A stretch of DNA of 64,000 nt from Pseudomonas sp. FP2196 (lineage in GTDB: Bacteria > Pseudomonadota > Gammaproteobacteria > Pseudomonadales > Pseudomonadaceae), in NCBI RefSeq assembly GCF_030687715.1, contig NZ_CP117445.1, forward strand, positions 3,647,501-3,711,500, written 5' to 3'. This document shows, piece by piece, positions 23,473 to 31,996 of this stretch. The stretch's first letter is position 1. Each line of letters begins with the position of its first letter. Under the pieces are notes generated by a model. The model had not been told where the DNA came from. It searched no databases and saw only the letters and a list, made by a program, of their open reading frames with translations. A program made the translations under genes and the position numbers.

Positions 23473-24383
23473 GAACTTTCAATCAGCAATTCCTGCGCCT
23501 GGTGCCCAGCGGACGAAAACTGGTGATCGGCATTCCGTTCATCTGGCTGTTTCTGTTCTTCATGCTGCCGTTCTTTCTGGTGATGAAGATCAGCTTCTCG
23601 GAAGCCGCGTTGTCGATCCCGCCGTACTCGGAGATCTACACCTACGCCGAACAGAAATTCCAGCTGCTGCTGAACATCGGCAACTACACCCTGCTCGGCG
23701 AAGACGAGCTGTATCTGTCGGCCTACCTCGGTTCGTTGAAGGTCGCCGCACTGAGCACGTTGATGTGCCTGGTGATCGGTTTCCCGATGGCCTACGCGAT
23801 CACCAAGACCGGCAAGGAAACCCAAAACGTCCTGCTGCTGTTGATCATGATGCCGACCTGGACGGCGATCCTGATCCGCGTTTACGCGTGGATGGGCATT
23901 CTCAGCAACAACGGTTTGCTCAACGGTTTTCTGATGTGGACGGGGCTGACCGATCACCCGATCGAGATCCTCAACACCAACACCGCGGTGTATATCGGCG
24001 TGGTCTATGCCTATCTGCCATTCATGGTGTTGCCGCTGTACGCCAACCTGGTGAAGCACGATGGCAGCCTGTTGGAAGCCGCGTCGGACCTGGGTTCGAG
24101 CAACTTCAACAACTTCTGGAAAATCACCGTGCCGCTGGCCAAGAACGGGATCATTGCAGGCTGCATGCTGGTGTTCATTCCGGTGGTCGGTGAGTTCGTG
24201 ATTCCGGAACTGTTGGGCGGCCCGGAGACGCTGATGATCGGTCGCGTGCTGTGGCAAGAGTTCTTCAATAACCGCGACTGGCCGGTGGCGTCTGCCCTGG
24301 CGGTGGTGATGCTGTTGATCCTGATTGTGCCGATTCTGCTGTTCAACCGCAGCCAGGCCAAAGAGATGGAGGCACGGGGATGA
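23469..24383 (+). CDS. spuG: Polyamine ABC transporter permease (PotH/SpuG)
   Basis: A 304-residue inner membrane permease with about six helices and the EAA loop EAASDLGSSNFNNFWKITVPLAKNGI at roughly residues 205-230, which docks on the ATPase. The N-terminal helix (VIGIPFIWLFLFFMLPFFLVM) is followed by a periplasmic loop of about 60 residues, typical of PotB/PotH. ATG 23469 overlaps the ATPase stop codon, and its own TGA overlaps the next ATG. It should form a heterodimer with the PotI-like protein. Confidence 0.9.
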   Translation: MRTFNQQFLRLVPSGRKLVIGIPFIWLFLFFMLPFFLVMKISFSEAALSIPPYSEIYTYAEQKFQLLLNIGNYTLLGEDELYLSAYLGSLKVAALSTLMCLVIGFPMAYAITKTGKETQNVLLLLIMMPTWTAILIRVYAWMGILSNNGLLNGFLMWTGLTDHPIEILNTNTAVYIGVVYAYLPFMVLPLYANLVKHDGSLLEAASDLGSSNFNNFWKITVPLAKNGIIAGCMLVFIPVVGEFVIPELLGGPETLMIGRVLWQEFFNNRDWPVASALAVVMLLILIVPILLFNRSQAKEMEARG

Positions 24384-25255
24384 AACGCTTCGGTTTTTCC
24401 AAGTTCATGTTGATCTTCGGCCTGATGTTCATTTATCTGCCGATGCTGATTCTGGTGATCTACTCGTTCAACGCCTCGAAACTGGTGACGGTGTGGGGTG
24501 GCTGGTCGGTGAAGTGGTACGTCGGCCTGCTCGACAACACGCAACTGATGGGCTCGGTCCTGCGCTCGCTGGAAATCGCCTGCTACACGGCGATCGCTGC
24601 AGTGGCGTTGGGCACCCTCGCCGCCTTCGTGCTGACGCGCGTCACGCGCTTCAAGGGCCGCACGCTGTTTGGAGGTCTGGTCACCGCGCCGTTGGTAATG
24701 CCTGAGGTGATTACCGGTCTGTCGCTGTTGCTGCTGTTCGTGGCGATGGCGCAGTTGATCGGCTGGCCGCAGGAGCGTGGCATCGTCACGATCTGGATCG
24801 CCCACACCACGTTTTGTGCCGCCTATGTGGCGGTGGTAGTCTCCGCCCGCCTGCGTGAACTGGATCTGTCGATCGAAGAAGCGGCGATGGACCTGGGCGC
24901 GAAGCCGTTCAAGGTGTTTTTCCTGATCACCATTCCTATGATTGCGCCGTCACTGGCGGCGGGCGGGATGATGTCGTTTGCCTTGTCGCTGGATGATCTG
25001 GTGTTGGCGAGCTTCGTTTCCGGGCCGGGTTCGACCACCCTGCCGATGGAAGTGTTCTCGGCGGTGCGTCTGGGTGTGAAGCCTGAGATCAACGCGGTGG
25101 CCAGCCTGATTCTGCTGGCGGTGTCGCTGGTGACCTTCCTGGTCTGGTACTTCGGCCGCAAGGCCGAAGCCAACCGCAAACGTGCGATTCAGGAAGCGAT
25201 GGATCAGACGGCGAACGAGTCGTGGCAACAGCCGCAACGCGCCGCCACCGCCTGA
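24380..25255 (+). CDS. spuH: Polyamine ABC transporter permease (PotI/SpuH)
   Basis: A 291-residue permease with six predicted helices and the EAA motif EEAAMDLGAKPFKVFFLITIPMIAPSL near residues 170-196. The segment FALSLDDLVLASFVSGPGSTTLPM is the hallmark of PotC/PotI-type subunits. It overlaps the previous gene by four bases. The charged C-terminal tail (RKAEANRKRAIQEAMDQT) faces the cytoplasm. A REP pair follows, then the binding-protein gene. Confidence 0.9.
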   Translation: MKRFGFSKFMLIFGLMFIYLPMLILVIYSFNASKLVTVWGGWSVKWYVGLLDNTQLMGSVLRSLEIACYTAIAAVALGTLAAFVLTRVTRFKGRTLFGGLVTAPLVMPEVITGLSLLLLFVAMAQLIGWPQERGIVTIWIAHTTFCAAYVAVVVSARLRELDLSIEEAAMDLGAKPFKVFFLITIPMIAPSLAAGGMMSFALSLDDLVLASFVSGPGSTTLPMEVFSAVRLGVKPEINAVASLILLAVSLVTFLVWYFGRKAEANRKRAIQEAMDQTANESWQQPQRAATA

Positions 25256-25257
25256 CT

Positions 25258-25351
25258 GTGTAGGAGCTGCGGCACGCTGCGATCTTTTGACCTTGATCTT
25301 TGGAAGCAAGATCAAAAGATCGCAGCCTTGTTTCACTCGACAGCTCCTACA
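25258..25351. repeat. REP pair with asymmetric right arm
   Basis: TGTGTAGGAGCTGCGGCACG at the left; at the right GATCGCAGCCTTGTTTCACTCGACAGCTCCTACA. The right arm carries an insertion (TTGTTTCACTCGA) relative to the usual core. The same unusual form recurs at 27650-27742. Confidence 0.85.
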
Positions 25352-25417
25352 TAAACGAGCGCAGTCGACCAGGTTTTGGCTTTGTGTTTTTTGAATAAAA
25401 AGAATGGAGTTGTACCG

Positions 25418-26515
25418 ATGAAAATGTTTGGCAGGACTCTGCTGACACTGTCCTTAATGGGCGCAATGGTCATGGGCGCCCAGGCCAACGACAAGGTGCT
25501 GCGTGTTTACAACTGGTCCGATTACATCGCGCCGGACACCGTCAAGAAGTTCGAAGACGAGACCGGCATCCGCGTGACCTACGACGTCTTTGACAGCAAC
25601 GAAACCCTTGAGGCGCGCTTGCTGGCGGGCAAATCCGGCTACGACCTCGTCGTGCCGTCCAATAGTTTCCTGGCCAAGCAGATCAAGGCCGGCGTCTATC
25701 AGCCGCTGGACAAATCGAAGCTGCCGAACTGGAAAAATCTCAACCCGGTGCTGCTGAAAAACGCCGCCGCCAGTGACCCGGACAACGCTCACGCGTTTCC
25801 GTACATGTGGGGCTCGATCGGCATCGGTTTCAACCCGGACAAGGTCAAGGAAGTGCTCGGCGCCAATGCCCCGACCAACTCCTGGGACTTGTTGTTCAAG
25901 CCTGAGAACGCTGAAAAGCTCAAAGCCTGCGGCATCAGCTTCCTCGATTCGCCGACCGAAATGCTCCCGGCCGCCCTGCACTACCTGGGTTATCCGGTGA
26001 ACGACAAGGACAAGGCGCACATCCTCGAAGCCGAAGCGCTGTTCATGAAAATCCGTCCATCCGTGGCGTACTTCCATTCCTCGAAGTACATCTCCGATCT
26101 GGCCAACGGCAACATCTGCGTGGCCGTGGGTTATTCCGGTGACGTGCTGCAGGCCAAGGCCCGCGCGGTGGAATCGGGCAACAAGGTGAAGATCGACTAC
26201 AGCATTCCGAAGGAAGGTGCCGGCAGCTTCTACGACATGGTCGCCATCCCGCGCGATGCGGCGAACGTCGACAACGCGTACCTGTTCATGGACTTCCTGA
26301 TGCGTCCGGACATCATCGCCGAGATCACCAACAGCAACGGCTACAGCAACGCCAACTCGGCGGCCACGCCGCTGGTGGACGAGGCGATCCGCAACGACCC
26401 GGGCTCGTACCCGTCGCAAGCGGTGATGGCGACGTTGTATGCGGTGCCGGATCAGCCGATAGCGACCCAGCGCATCATGACCCGTGGCTGGACCCGGGTA
26501 AAACTCGGCAAGTAA
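25418..26515 (+). CDS. Periplasmic polyamine-binding protein (PotF/SpuD-E family)
   Basis: A 365-residue type I solute-binding protein with signal peptide [20 protein letters not shown] then AQA. The mature start [19 protein letters not shown] is the PotF/SpuD/SpuE signature, with [27 protein letters not shown] next and WGSIGIGFN in the hinge region. It captures putrescine or spermidine for the transporter encoded just upstream. In P. aeruginosa the binding proteins precede spuFGH; here the gene lies after them, behind a REP pair. ATG 25418 has a GGAG ribosome binding site. Which polyamine it prefers cannot be read from sequence by eye. Confidence 0.88.
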   Translation: MKMFGRTLLTLSLMGAMVMGAQANDKVLRVYNWSDYIAPDTVKKFEDETGIRVTYDVFDSNETLEARLLAGKSGYDLVVPSNSFLAKQIKAGVYQPLDKSKLPNWKNLNPVLLKNAAASDPDNAHAFPYMWGSIGIGFNPDKVKEVLGANAPTNSWDLLFKPENAEKLKACGISFLDSPTEMLPAALHYLGYPVNDKDKAHILEAEALFMKIRPSVAYFHSSKYISDLANGNICVAVGYSGDVLQAKARAVESGNKVKIDYSIPKEGAGSFYDMVAIPRDAANVDNAYLFMDFLMRPDIIAEITNSNGYSNANSAATPLVDEAIRNDPGSYPSQAVMATLYAVPDQPIATQRIMTRGWTRVKLGK

Positions 26516-26552
26516 GCCTACGGAGTTGGAGTTCCAACAACACTGATGAACA

Positions 26553-26641
26553 TGTGGGAGCTGGCTTGCCAGCGATGACGGTGGGTCAGGCAAAGGTGAT
26601 TCGGATGTGCTGACCCCATCGCTGGCAAGCCAGCTCCCACT
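26553..26641. repeat. REP pair, GTGGGAGCTGGCTTGCCAGC type
   Basis: TGTGGGAGCTGGCTTGCCAG at the left and CATCGCTGGCAAGCCAGCTC then CCAC at the right, 38 bases downstream of the binding-protein stop. Confidence 0.9.
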
Positions 26642-26689
26642 GGGTTTTGAGATCACATTCAGACAGTGCCAGGCCCAGGATTTTCTTAG

Positions 26690-26813
26690 CTTAAATAATT
26701 CAATGATTTCCCGTTCACGCAGCGCCTTACCACCGCTGCACCTTGCAGATGAACGGCCTCACCTGGCTCCCTCGGCTCGGGTGAATTTCAGGCGCCCTCG
26801 GGCGCCTTTTTTT
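26690..26813 (+). ncRNA. Candidate structured small RNA
   Basis: Between the REP pair and a strong terminator there is no frame, but the DNA folds well: CCGTTCA (26711-26717) pairs with TGAACGG (26750-26756), enclosing GCAGCG/CGCTGC (26719-26724 with 26734-26739); then TCACC/GGTGA (26759-26763 with 26780-26784); then the terminator at 26790-26813. Three stem-loops in series ending in a U-tract are typical of Hfq-dependent sRNAs. Only a weak -10-like TAAATAAT is visible at about 26692-26699 and no convincing -35, so it could instead be the processed 3' end of the binding-protein mRNA. Confidence 0.45.
26790..26813 (+). terminator. Rho-independent terminator
   Basis: AGGCGCC and GGCGCCT arms around CTCG, followed by seven T residues, reading on the plus strand. 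It ends either the binding-protein transcript or the candidate sRNA, six bases before the stop of the convergent thpR gene. Confidence 0.9.
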
Positions 26814-26818
26814 GTACC

Positions 26819-27337
26819 TCAGGTCAGCGACCAATCCTGCACAATCCGGTAGCGGCCCTTGTGCGATTCGAACAGCGCAAAACGCTCGGCGCGCAGCAAG
26901 AACTCAGGCGGTGTGGTGGACTCCGGCTCTGGTGCCCGGAAGTCCCGCGCCAGGGTCAGATGCGGACGAAACTCGTGCGACGACTCTTCAAAACCAAATG
27001 GCAACATGGCCTGTTCCAGCCCATAGACCAAACGCAGTAACGCCTGCGGTGCCTGCTCGGGCGCCAATGACAACACCCCGGCGCGGTGCCAGACCTGCAA
27101 ACGATCCAGTGAAATCCGCAAAGGCTCACCCGGCGTATGCACTTTGCCGGCGGCTTCGCAGACTTCGCCGATCTGCGCCAACGGCACTGCGCCGAGAAAC
27201 AGTAACGTCAGATGAAAGTTATCCGCCGGCACTGACTTGCCGGCTCGCAGGCTCAACTCGCTGCGCCACTGAGCAATCGCCTTGCGCTGCGCCGGTGGGC
27301 AGTCGAGGGCAAAGAACAGCCGCTTTTCATCCGTCAT
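26819..27337 (-). CDS. thpR: RNA 2',3'-cyclic phosphodiesterase (LigT/ThpR)
   Basis: A 172-residue member of the 2H phosphoesterase family. Both catalytic HxTx motifs are present: His42-Leu-Thr-Leu45 (NFHLTLLFLG) and His126-Leu-Thr-Leu129 (FRPHLTLARD), at the usual spacing of about 80 residues. These enzymes open 2',3'-cyclic phosphates on RNA ends and can ligate tRNA halves in vitro through a 2'-5' bond. Length is normal. It is transcribed alone toward the terminator shared with the polyamine transporter region; GGAGCC precedes ATG 27337. Confidence 0.92.
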   Translation of the reverse strand: MTDEKRLFFALDCPPAQRKAIAQWRSELSLRAGKSVPADNFHLTLLFLGAVPLAQIGEVCEAAGKVHTPGEPLRISLDRLQVWHRAGVLSLAPEQAPQALLRLVYGLEQAMLPFGFEESSHEFRPHLTLARDFRAPEPESTTPPEFLLRAERFALFESHKGRYRIVQDWSLT

Positions 27338-27442
27338 GGCCTGGCTCCTTTAAGGTTCGTGATCGCCGATTCTACCCGTCCCTTTCTGACGACTCGCCAC
27401 ACAAGTCTATAGTTCAAGGATTGCCATCAACCGGAGGACGCC

Positions 27443-27637
27443 ATGCGCGAGATCCTCAGCAAAGAACCGTGGTGGGCCAGACCACCGAACCCCGGGCAGG
27501 ATGAACAGGAGCTGGAATGGGGCTGGCTAGTGCATTACAGCGAGGGTGAGCCGCGATTTGAGTTTGTCCGTGAACGGCCAACGGACGAGCAGATTCGCAA
27601 CCGCAAAGGCTGCCGGATAACCCCTTCCTCCGACTGA
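27443..27637 (+). CDS. Small acidic protein of unknown function (64 aa)
   Basis: A 64-residue protein, MREILSKEPWWARPPNPGQD..., with several tryptophans (PWWARPP, ELEWGWLVHY) and charged residues; no signal peptide or membrane helix. GGAGGA lies seven bases before ATG 27443, an excellent ribosome binding site. The sequence has normal codon usage. I do not recognise a named family. It is divergent from thpR and stands alone, followed by a REP pair. Confidence 0.6.
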   Translation: MREILSKEPWWARPPNPGQDEQELEWGWLVHYSEGEPRFEFVRERPTDEQIRNRKGCRITPSSD

Positions 27638-27649
27638 CCTCCGAATAAC

Positions 27650-27742
27650 TGTAGGAGCTGCGGCACGCTGCGATCTTTTGATCTTGATCTATCAAAAAAG
27701 GATCAAAAGATCGCAGCCTCGTTTCACTCGACAGCTCCTACA
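27650..27742. repeat. REP pair with asymmetric right arm
   Basis: CTGTAGGAGCTGCGGCACGC at the left and GATCGCAGCCTCGTTTCACT then CGACAGCTCCTACAG at the right. Same insertion-bearing form as 25258-25351. Confidence 0.85.
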
Positions 27743-27748
27743 GGGATT

Positions 27749-28102
27749 TCAAGGTTCGATGAGGTATTGGAAGCCGCCATAGATCATCCGCTGCCCATCG
27801 AACGGCATCGGGTTGACGTCCGGTTGCATGCGGGGGTCCTCCATCATCTTCGCCATGCCCGCATCGCGGGTGGCCTTGTCCGGCCAGATCAGCCAGCCCG
27901 ACGCCACGGTTTCGCCGTCCTTGAGTTTTACCGCCATCGGGAACGAGGTGATTTTGCCGTCGGGGACATCATCGCCCCAGCATTCCGCCACACTCAGGAC
28001 GCCGTACTCCTTGAAGATTTTTGCCGCGATTTCGGCGTGTTTTTTGTACTGTTCGCGATTGGCAGTCGGGACCGGCGCTACAAAAATATCGATGTAAGCC
28101 AT
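27749..28102 (-). CDS. DUF1428 family protein
   Basis: A 117-residue protein of the DUF1428 family (ferredoxin-like dimeric alpha-beta barrel, YbaA type). The start MAYIDIFVAPVPTANREQYK, the VAECWGDDVPDGK segment and the C-terminal PFDGQRMIYGGFQYLIE are characteristic. The function is not established. Two start codons are possible; ATG 28102 is chosen since AAGGAGA lies six bases upstream, whereas ATG 28108 is too close to that site. It follows the lipoprotein gene with a two-base gap, so the two are probably co-transcribed. Confidence 0.8.
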   Translation of the reverse strand: MAYIDIFVAPVPTANREQYKKHAEIAAKIFKEYGVLSVAECWGDDVPDGKITSFPMAVKLKDGETVASGWLIWPDKATRDAGMAKMMEDPRMQPDVNPMPFDGQRMIYGGFQYLIEP

Positions 28103-28104
28103 GT

Positions 28105-29184
28105 TCATTCTCCTTGTACGGTGGGATCGATCTGCTGGGTAGTCGATTGCGGCGGTTGCCATTCGACACGATTGACCCCCAGCCCGACCGACGGCTCTTC
28201 TCCCCCACCCAGATTGCGCTCGACCTGTCCAGCCATGTGCAACGTGCCGGCCATCACGCCGGTGGTCGGGTTTTGCACCAGTTTCAGCCAGGCCTTGTCG
28301 AAGGTGTTGCCCAGGCTGCTGCGGATCAGCGCTTCACTGTCGGGGCGGTCGTTGGCCTGGATAATGGCGCGGATGCCCATCACCCCCACGGAAATCATCG
28401 CCCCGGCCAGTTTGCCCGCCGCTGCGGCCACCGCACTGGCGGCGCCGCGCGGGGCCATTTCCGCTTCGATGCGTTGGCTCGCGCGTTTGGCCACCGGCGC
28501 CATGCCGGCGTCGGTCGAGGCGATGCCTTTGGCGCCGCCGTCGGTGTGAATCTTGTCGATCAATGCCGCATAGGCCGGCAATGTGTTCAACGGCTCGGTA
28601 CTGATGACCTTGTACAACGAGGCATCCCGCGCCGCTGGCGGGCCGAGGGCGATGGCCGGGATTTTCTGCAAGCGACCGTTGAGCTGGGCAACCGGCACGC
28701 CGTGACGCTGGGCGATGAGCGGCATTTGCTGCGCCATCAGTTGCGCATAGAACGCCGTGGCCTGACTGAGGATCGCGTCCGGATCGATCTCCACGGCGAC
28801 CGGCGCCAGTACCTTTTCCTGATATTTATCAAGTAGATACTCCGCCAGCTTTTTGGCCGAGGCATCCTGCTCGCCGCCGGCACTGATCGTGTACCAACTG
28901 ACCTTCATCGACAGCCATTCCTGGGTCCAGTAGCTGCTGAACCACGGGATGAAATTTTCTTCAGTTTGCTGATAGACGCGAGTGCGCCAATGTTCCATCG
29001 AGCCACGGGCGAACAGCTTGACCTGCTCGGTGGACTGTTGCGAAGCGCTGACGATCTCGCGGTCGATCCGCTGCCAGGTCGCTGGCGACACCACCACGGC
29101 AGGCGCAGTTACCGGGGCCCGCACCGTAGAGGCACAGCCGGCCAGCAGACACAGTGCGGCGACGACCAGCGCGCGCAGGTTCAC
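28105..29184 (-). CDS. Lipoprotein of unknown function
   Basis: A 359-residue lipoprotein starting at GTG 29184, with signal VNLRALVVAALCLLAGCAS; the lipobox is LAGC, so Cys17 would be lipidated. The mature protein is largely helical, with WFSSYWTQEWLSMKVSWYT near residue 85 and a hydrophobic Ala-rich segment near residues 255-285 (GAASAVAAAAGKLAGAMISVGV). The GTG start with AAGGAC nine bases upstream is preferred because the longer frame begins in an adjacent REP element. It is likely co-transcribed with the DUF1428 gene. No family is recognised. Confidence 0.65.
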   Translation of the reverse strand: MNLRALVVAALCLLAGCASTVRAPVTAPAVVVSPATWQRIDREIVSASQQSTEQVKLFARGSMEHWRTRVYQQTEENFIPWFSSYWTQEWLSMKVSWYTISAGGEQDASAKKLAEYLLDKYQEKVLAPVAVEIDPDAILSQATAFYAQLMAQQMPLIAQRHGVPVAQLNGRLQKIPAIALGPPAARDASLYKVISTEPLNTLPAYAALIDKIHTDGGAKGIASTDAGMAPVAKRASQRIEAEMAPRGAASAVAAAAGKLAGAMISVGVMGIRAIIQANDRPDSEALIRSSLGNTFDKAWLKLVQNPTTGVMAGTLHMAGQVERNLGGGEEPSVGLGVNRVEWQPPQSTTQQIDPTVQGE

Positions 29185-29266
29185 GGTGGGGGTGTCCTTG
29201 AAACAGGAGAGACAGATTTGAGTATAGGTGCCGGTGGTGGGCCGTTTGTCTGGTTGTGGCTGGGCG

Positions 29267-29344
29267 GGCCCCTTCGCGAGCAGGCTCGCTCCCACAGGGG
29301 AACGCATTTCAAATGTGGGAGCGAGCCTGCTCGCGATGGGGGCC
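29267..29344. repeat. REP pair, CGCGAGCAGGCTCGCTCCC type
   Basis: GGCCCCTTCGCGAGCAGGCT and inverted GAGCCTGCTCGCGATGGGGG CC, upstream of the lipoprotein gene and of a divergent small gene. Confidence 0.9.
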
Positions 29345-29469
29345 AGCAAAACCACCAAAAATCCCGACCATCAATGCCGTCGATATTCACCATCGCGACG
29401 ATTGCCTTCCGCTCGCAGGCGCGCGAAGGCACGATTGCACCATCCGAACCGCAACGAGGAGTACACATC

Positions 29470-29745
29470 ATGATTCACACCATCGCACTCTCCGTGAGTT
29501 TTCCGGTGTTCGGCAGCAACTACTACGAACAACACGTCGTAAACCGCAAAGCGCAGACGTTGGTGTTCAACGAAGATTTCGAAGATCTGCTGATGCCCGC
29601 CGCCACTAACCATTTCAGCAATGAAGTGGTCGGCATCAACGATCAGTTCCGTTTTCTGAGCGACATTCTCGCCACCCATTTGCTGGACATCGAGGCCTCA
29701 GTGCCTGCGCGATCCCGCGTCCAGGCGAGCGCTCATTTTTCTTAA
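29470..29745 (+). CDS. Small protein of unknown function (91 aa)
   Basis: A 91-residue soluble protein, MIHTIALSVSFPVFGSNYYE..., with GAGG eight bases before ATG 29470. There is no signal peptide. Its middle VFNEDFEDLLMPAATNHFSN and later DQFRFLSDILATHLLDIEAS suggest two amphipathic helices. Codon usage is normal. The family is not recognised; the neighbours (lipoprotein divergent, His/Asp-rich lipoprotein convergent) give no functional clue. Confidence 0.55.
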   Translation: MIHTIALSVSFPVFGSNYYEQHVVNRKAQTLVFNEDFEDLLMPAATNHFSNEVVGINDQFRFLSDILATHLLDIEASVPARSRVQASAHFS

Positions 29746-29788
29746 TGACTGAGGGCGCTCCTTTACGGGAACGCCCTCTCTTGTTCAA

Positions 29789-29992
29789 TCAGTCGTCATC
29801 CCGATCGCGGTGATAGCGACGGCCATCGCGGCGGTCATCGCGGTCATCCCAGCGTCGGTCATGGTCGTAATAGCGGCCATGATCGCGGTCGTAATGCCGG
29901 CCATGACGGTGATCATCATCAAAGTCCGCAATACAGCCACCCAGCAGTACGGCGGCAGTCACGGTCAACAGCATCGTTGTAGCGCGCTTCAT
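29789..29992 (-). CDS. Small Asp/His/Arg-rich lipoprotein (67 aa)
   Basis: A 67-residue lipoprotein: signal MKRATTMLLTVTAAVLLGGC with lipobox LGGC (Cys20), then a tail made almost only of Asp, His, Arg, Tyr and Trp (HRHGRHYDRDHGRYYDHD...). Such low-complexity charged tails occur in small Pseudomonas envelope lipoproteins and might bind metal ions or polyanions, but this is inference. The gene is transcribed alone on the minus strand and ends close to the convergent small gene. ATG 29992 follows AGGGAAG. Confidence 0.7.
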   Translation of the reverse strand: MKRATTMLLTVTAAVLLGGCIADFDDDHRHGRHYDRDHGRYYDHDRRWDDRDDRRDGRRYHRDRDDD

Positions 29993-30212
29993 TCAATACT
30001 TCCCTAAAACCAAGGTTTTGACGACGGAATCGGCCAACGCTACCCTCGCCTCCGGGACTCGGTGCGCGCTGCCGCAAATACGACCGGGCAAAACGCCTTT
30101 GATTCAGTGCCCGCCCACGACCGTTTATCGCCTCGTTTTGAACGGCCAAACGGCGGCGTAATGCCACCTATACTGCTTGCAACCCATCACCACGCAATGG
30201 AACTGCGCCCTC

Positions 30213-30220
30213 AATAACAA
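30213..30220 (+). promoter_or_regulatory. Candidate Hfq/Crc (CA-motif) site at lldP
   Basis: AATAACAA, an exact AAYAAYAA, is followed by AAAGCAGAGGTGCACC and the ATG of the lactate permease gene, so it abuts the GAGG ribosome binding site. Confidence 0.5.
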
Positions 30221-30236
30221 AAAGCAGAGGTGCACC

Positions 30237-31991
30237 ATGGTTTGGCAGCAGATTTACGACCCGTTCGGCAATCCGATGATCTCCACGCTCATGGCCGCTG
30301 TGCCGGTGGTCGTGATGCTGGCGGCGCTGGCGTTCTTCCACGTCAAGGCGCATCTGGCCGCCCTGTTGGCGCTGGCGTCGGCCTTGTTGATCTCGATCTT
30401 CGCCTTCGGCATGCCGGCGAGCATGGCCGGTTCGGCGGCGTTGTTTGGCGCGGCCAACGGTCTGCTGCCGATCGGCTGGATCGTCCTCAACATCATCTTT
30501 TTGCATCGCCTGACCACCGAGAACGGTTCCTTCAAAGTGCTGCAGGATTCACTGGCGCGAATCACCGATGACCGACGTTTGCAGTTGCTGCTGATCGCCT
30601 TCTGCTTCGGTGCGTTTTTCGAAGGGGCGGCCGGTTTCGGTACACCGGTGGCAGTGACCGGGGCCATTCTGATTGGTTTGGGCTTCTCACCGCTGGCGGC
30701 CTCCGGTCTGGCACTGATCGCCAACACGGCGCCAGTGGCGTTCGGCGCCCTCGGCACGCCGATCATCACCCTGGCCAAAGTCACCGGGCTGGATGAGATG
30801 GAGCTGTCGATGATGGTCGGTCGGCAGTTGCCGTTCTTCTCGGTGCTGGTGCCGTTCTGGCTGATCTGGGCCTTCGCCGGGTGGCGCAAGATGCTCGAGA
30901 TCTGGCCGGCGATTCTGGTGGCCGGTGTCAGTTTCGCCGTGCCGCAATTCCTGGTATCGAACTATCACGGGCCGATGCTGGTGGATGTGATTGCTGCGCT
31001 GATTTCCATGGCCAGTCTGACGTTATTTTTGAAGGTCTGGAAACCGGCGACGATCCATACCTCGGCGGCGCTGTCCGGGCGGGTCGACAACTCCAAAGTC
31101 GACGAAGAGAAAGTCACCGCCAGCGCAGCGTTCAGCGATCAGGCGCGTCCGGCGGTGATGCGCGCGTGGATGCCGTGGATCATCCTCACCGTGTTCGTGT
31201 TCGCCTGGGGCACTCAGGGCTTCAAGAACCTGTTCGACACCCGCCCTGCGATCGATCCGGTCACGCAATCGGCCAAGCTTGATCCGCAGGGCAAACCGCT
31301 GCGCGAGGCCAACCCGATTTTCGCTCCGGCCATCACCTTCACCAATCTGCACCTGCAAATCGAAAAAGTCCCGCCGGTCGTGGCGGCGCCGAAAGCTGAA
31401 GAAGCCGTCTACAAGTTCACCTGGCTCACCTCCACCGGCAGCGGCATCCTGCTGGCGGCGATTGTCGGCGGCTTGCTGATGGGTTACTCAATCCCGCAAC
31501 TGATCAAGCAGTACCTGCGCACGCTGTGGGTGGTGCGGTTTTCGCTGATCACCATTGCGGCGATGCTGGCGCTGGGGTTCCTCACGCGCTACTCGGGGCT
31601 GGACGCAACCATGGGCCTGGCGTTTGCGGCGACGGGGATTTTCTACCCGATGTTCGGCACCTTGCTCGGCTGGCTTGGCGTGGCGTTGACGGGCTCGGAT
31701 ACCGCCTCGAACGTGTTGTTTGGCGGCTTACAACGGGTGACGGCGGAACAGCTCGGGATCAGCCCGGTACTCATGGCCGCCGCCAATAGCTCCGGTGGGG
31801 TGATGGGCAAAATGGTCGATGCGCAGTCGATTGTGGTCGCCTCCACCGCGACCCGATGGTACGGGCATGAGGGCGAGATTCTGCGCTATGTGTTCTTCCA
31901 TTCGATCGTGCTGGCGATTCTGGTCGGCGGGTTGGTGACGCTGCAGGCGTATGTCGCGCCATTTACCCACATGGTCGTCGGCGGGCACTAG
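30237..31991 (+). CDS. lldP: L-lactate permease family protein
   Basis: A 584-residue inner membrane transporter of the LctP/LldP/GlcA family with about 13-14 helices. Conserved segments are MVWQQIYDPFGNPMISTLMA at the start, FGAFFEGAAGFGTPVAVTGA, NTAPVAFGALGTPIITLAK, and in the C-terminal half LLGWLGVALTGSDTASNVLFG and NSSGGVMGKMVDAQSIVVAS. It imports lactate or glycolate with protons. A soluble loop of roughly residues 355-410 (PLREANPIFAPAITF..., VVAAPKAEEAVYKF) lies between the halves. ATG 30237 follows GAGG and a CA-motif. No lactate dehydrogenase is adjacent, so the exact substrate is not fixed by context. Confidence 0.88.
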   Translation: MVWQQIYDPFGNPMISTLMAAVPVVVMLAALAFFHVKAHLAALLALASALLISIFAFGMPASMAGSAALFGAANGLLPIGWIVLNIIFLHRLTTENGSFKVLQDSLARITDDRRLQLLLIAFCFGAFFEGAAGFGTPVAVTGAILIGLGFSPLAASGLALIANTAPVAFGALGTPIITLAKVTGLDEMELSMMVGRQLPFFSVLVPFWLIWAFAGWRKMLEIWPAILVAGVSFAVPQFLVSNYHGPMLVDVIAALISMASLTLFLKVWKPATIHTSAALSGRVDNSKVDEEKVTASAAFSDQARPAVMRAWMPWIILTVFVFAWGTQGFKNLFDTRPAIDPVTQSAKLDPQGKPLREANPIFAPAITFTNLHLQIEKVPPVVAAPKAEEAVYKFTWLTSTGSGILLAAIVGGLLMGYSIPQLIKQYLRTLWVVRFSLITIAAMLALGFLTRYSGLDATMGLAFAATGIFYPMFGTLLGWLGVALTGSDTASNVLFGGLQRVTAEQLGISPVLMAAANSSGGVMGKMVDAQSIVVASTATRWYGHEGEILRYVFFHSIVLAILVGGLVTLQAYVAPFTHMVVGGH

Positions 31992-31996
31992 ACGCC

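Noticed and set aside
29810..30007. Hydrophobic 65-codon frame rich in Ile, Val and Ala on the plus strand
   Set aside because: It is the antisense of the Asp/His/Arg-rich lipoprotein; GAT/CAT/CGC codons read as ATC/ATG/GCG in reverse. The lipoprotein has a signal and lipobox.
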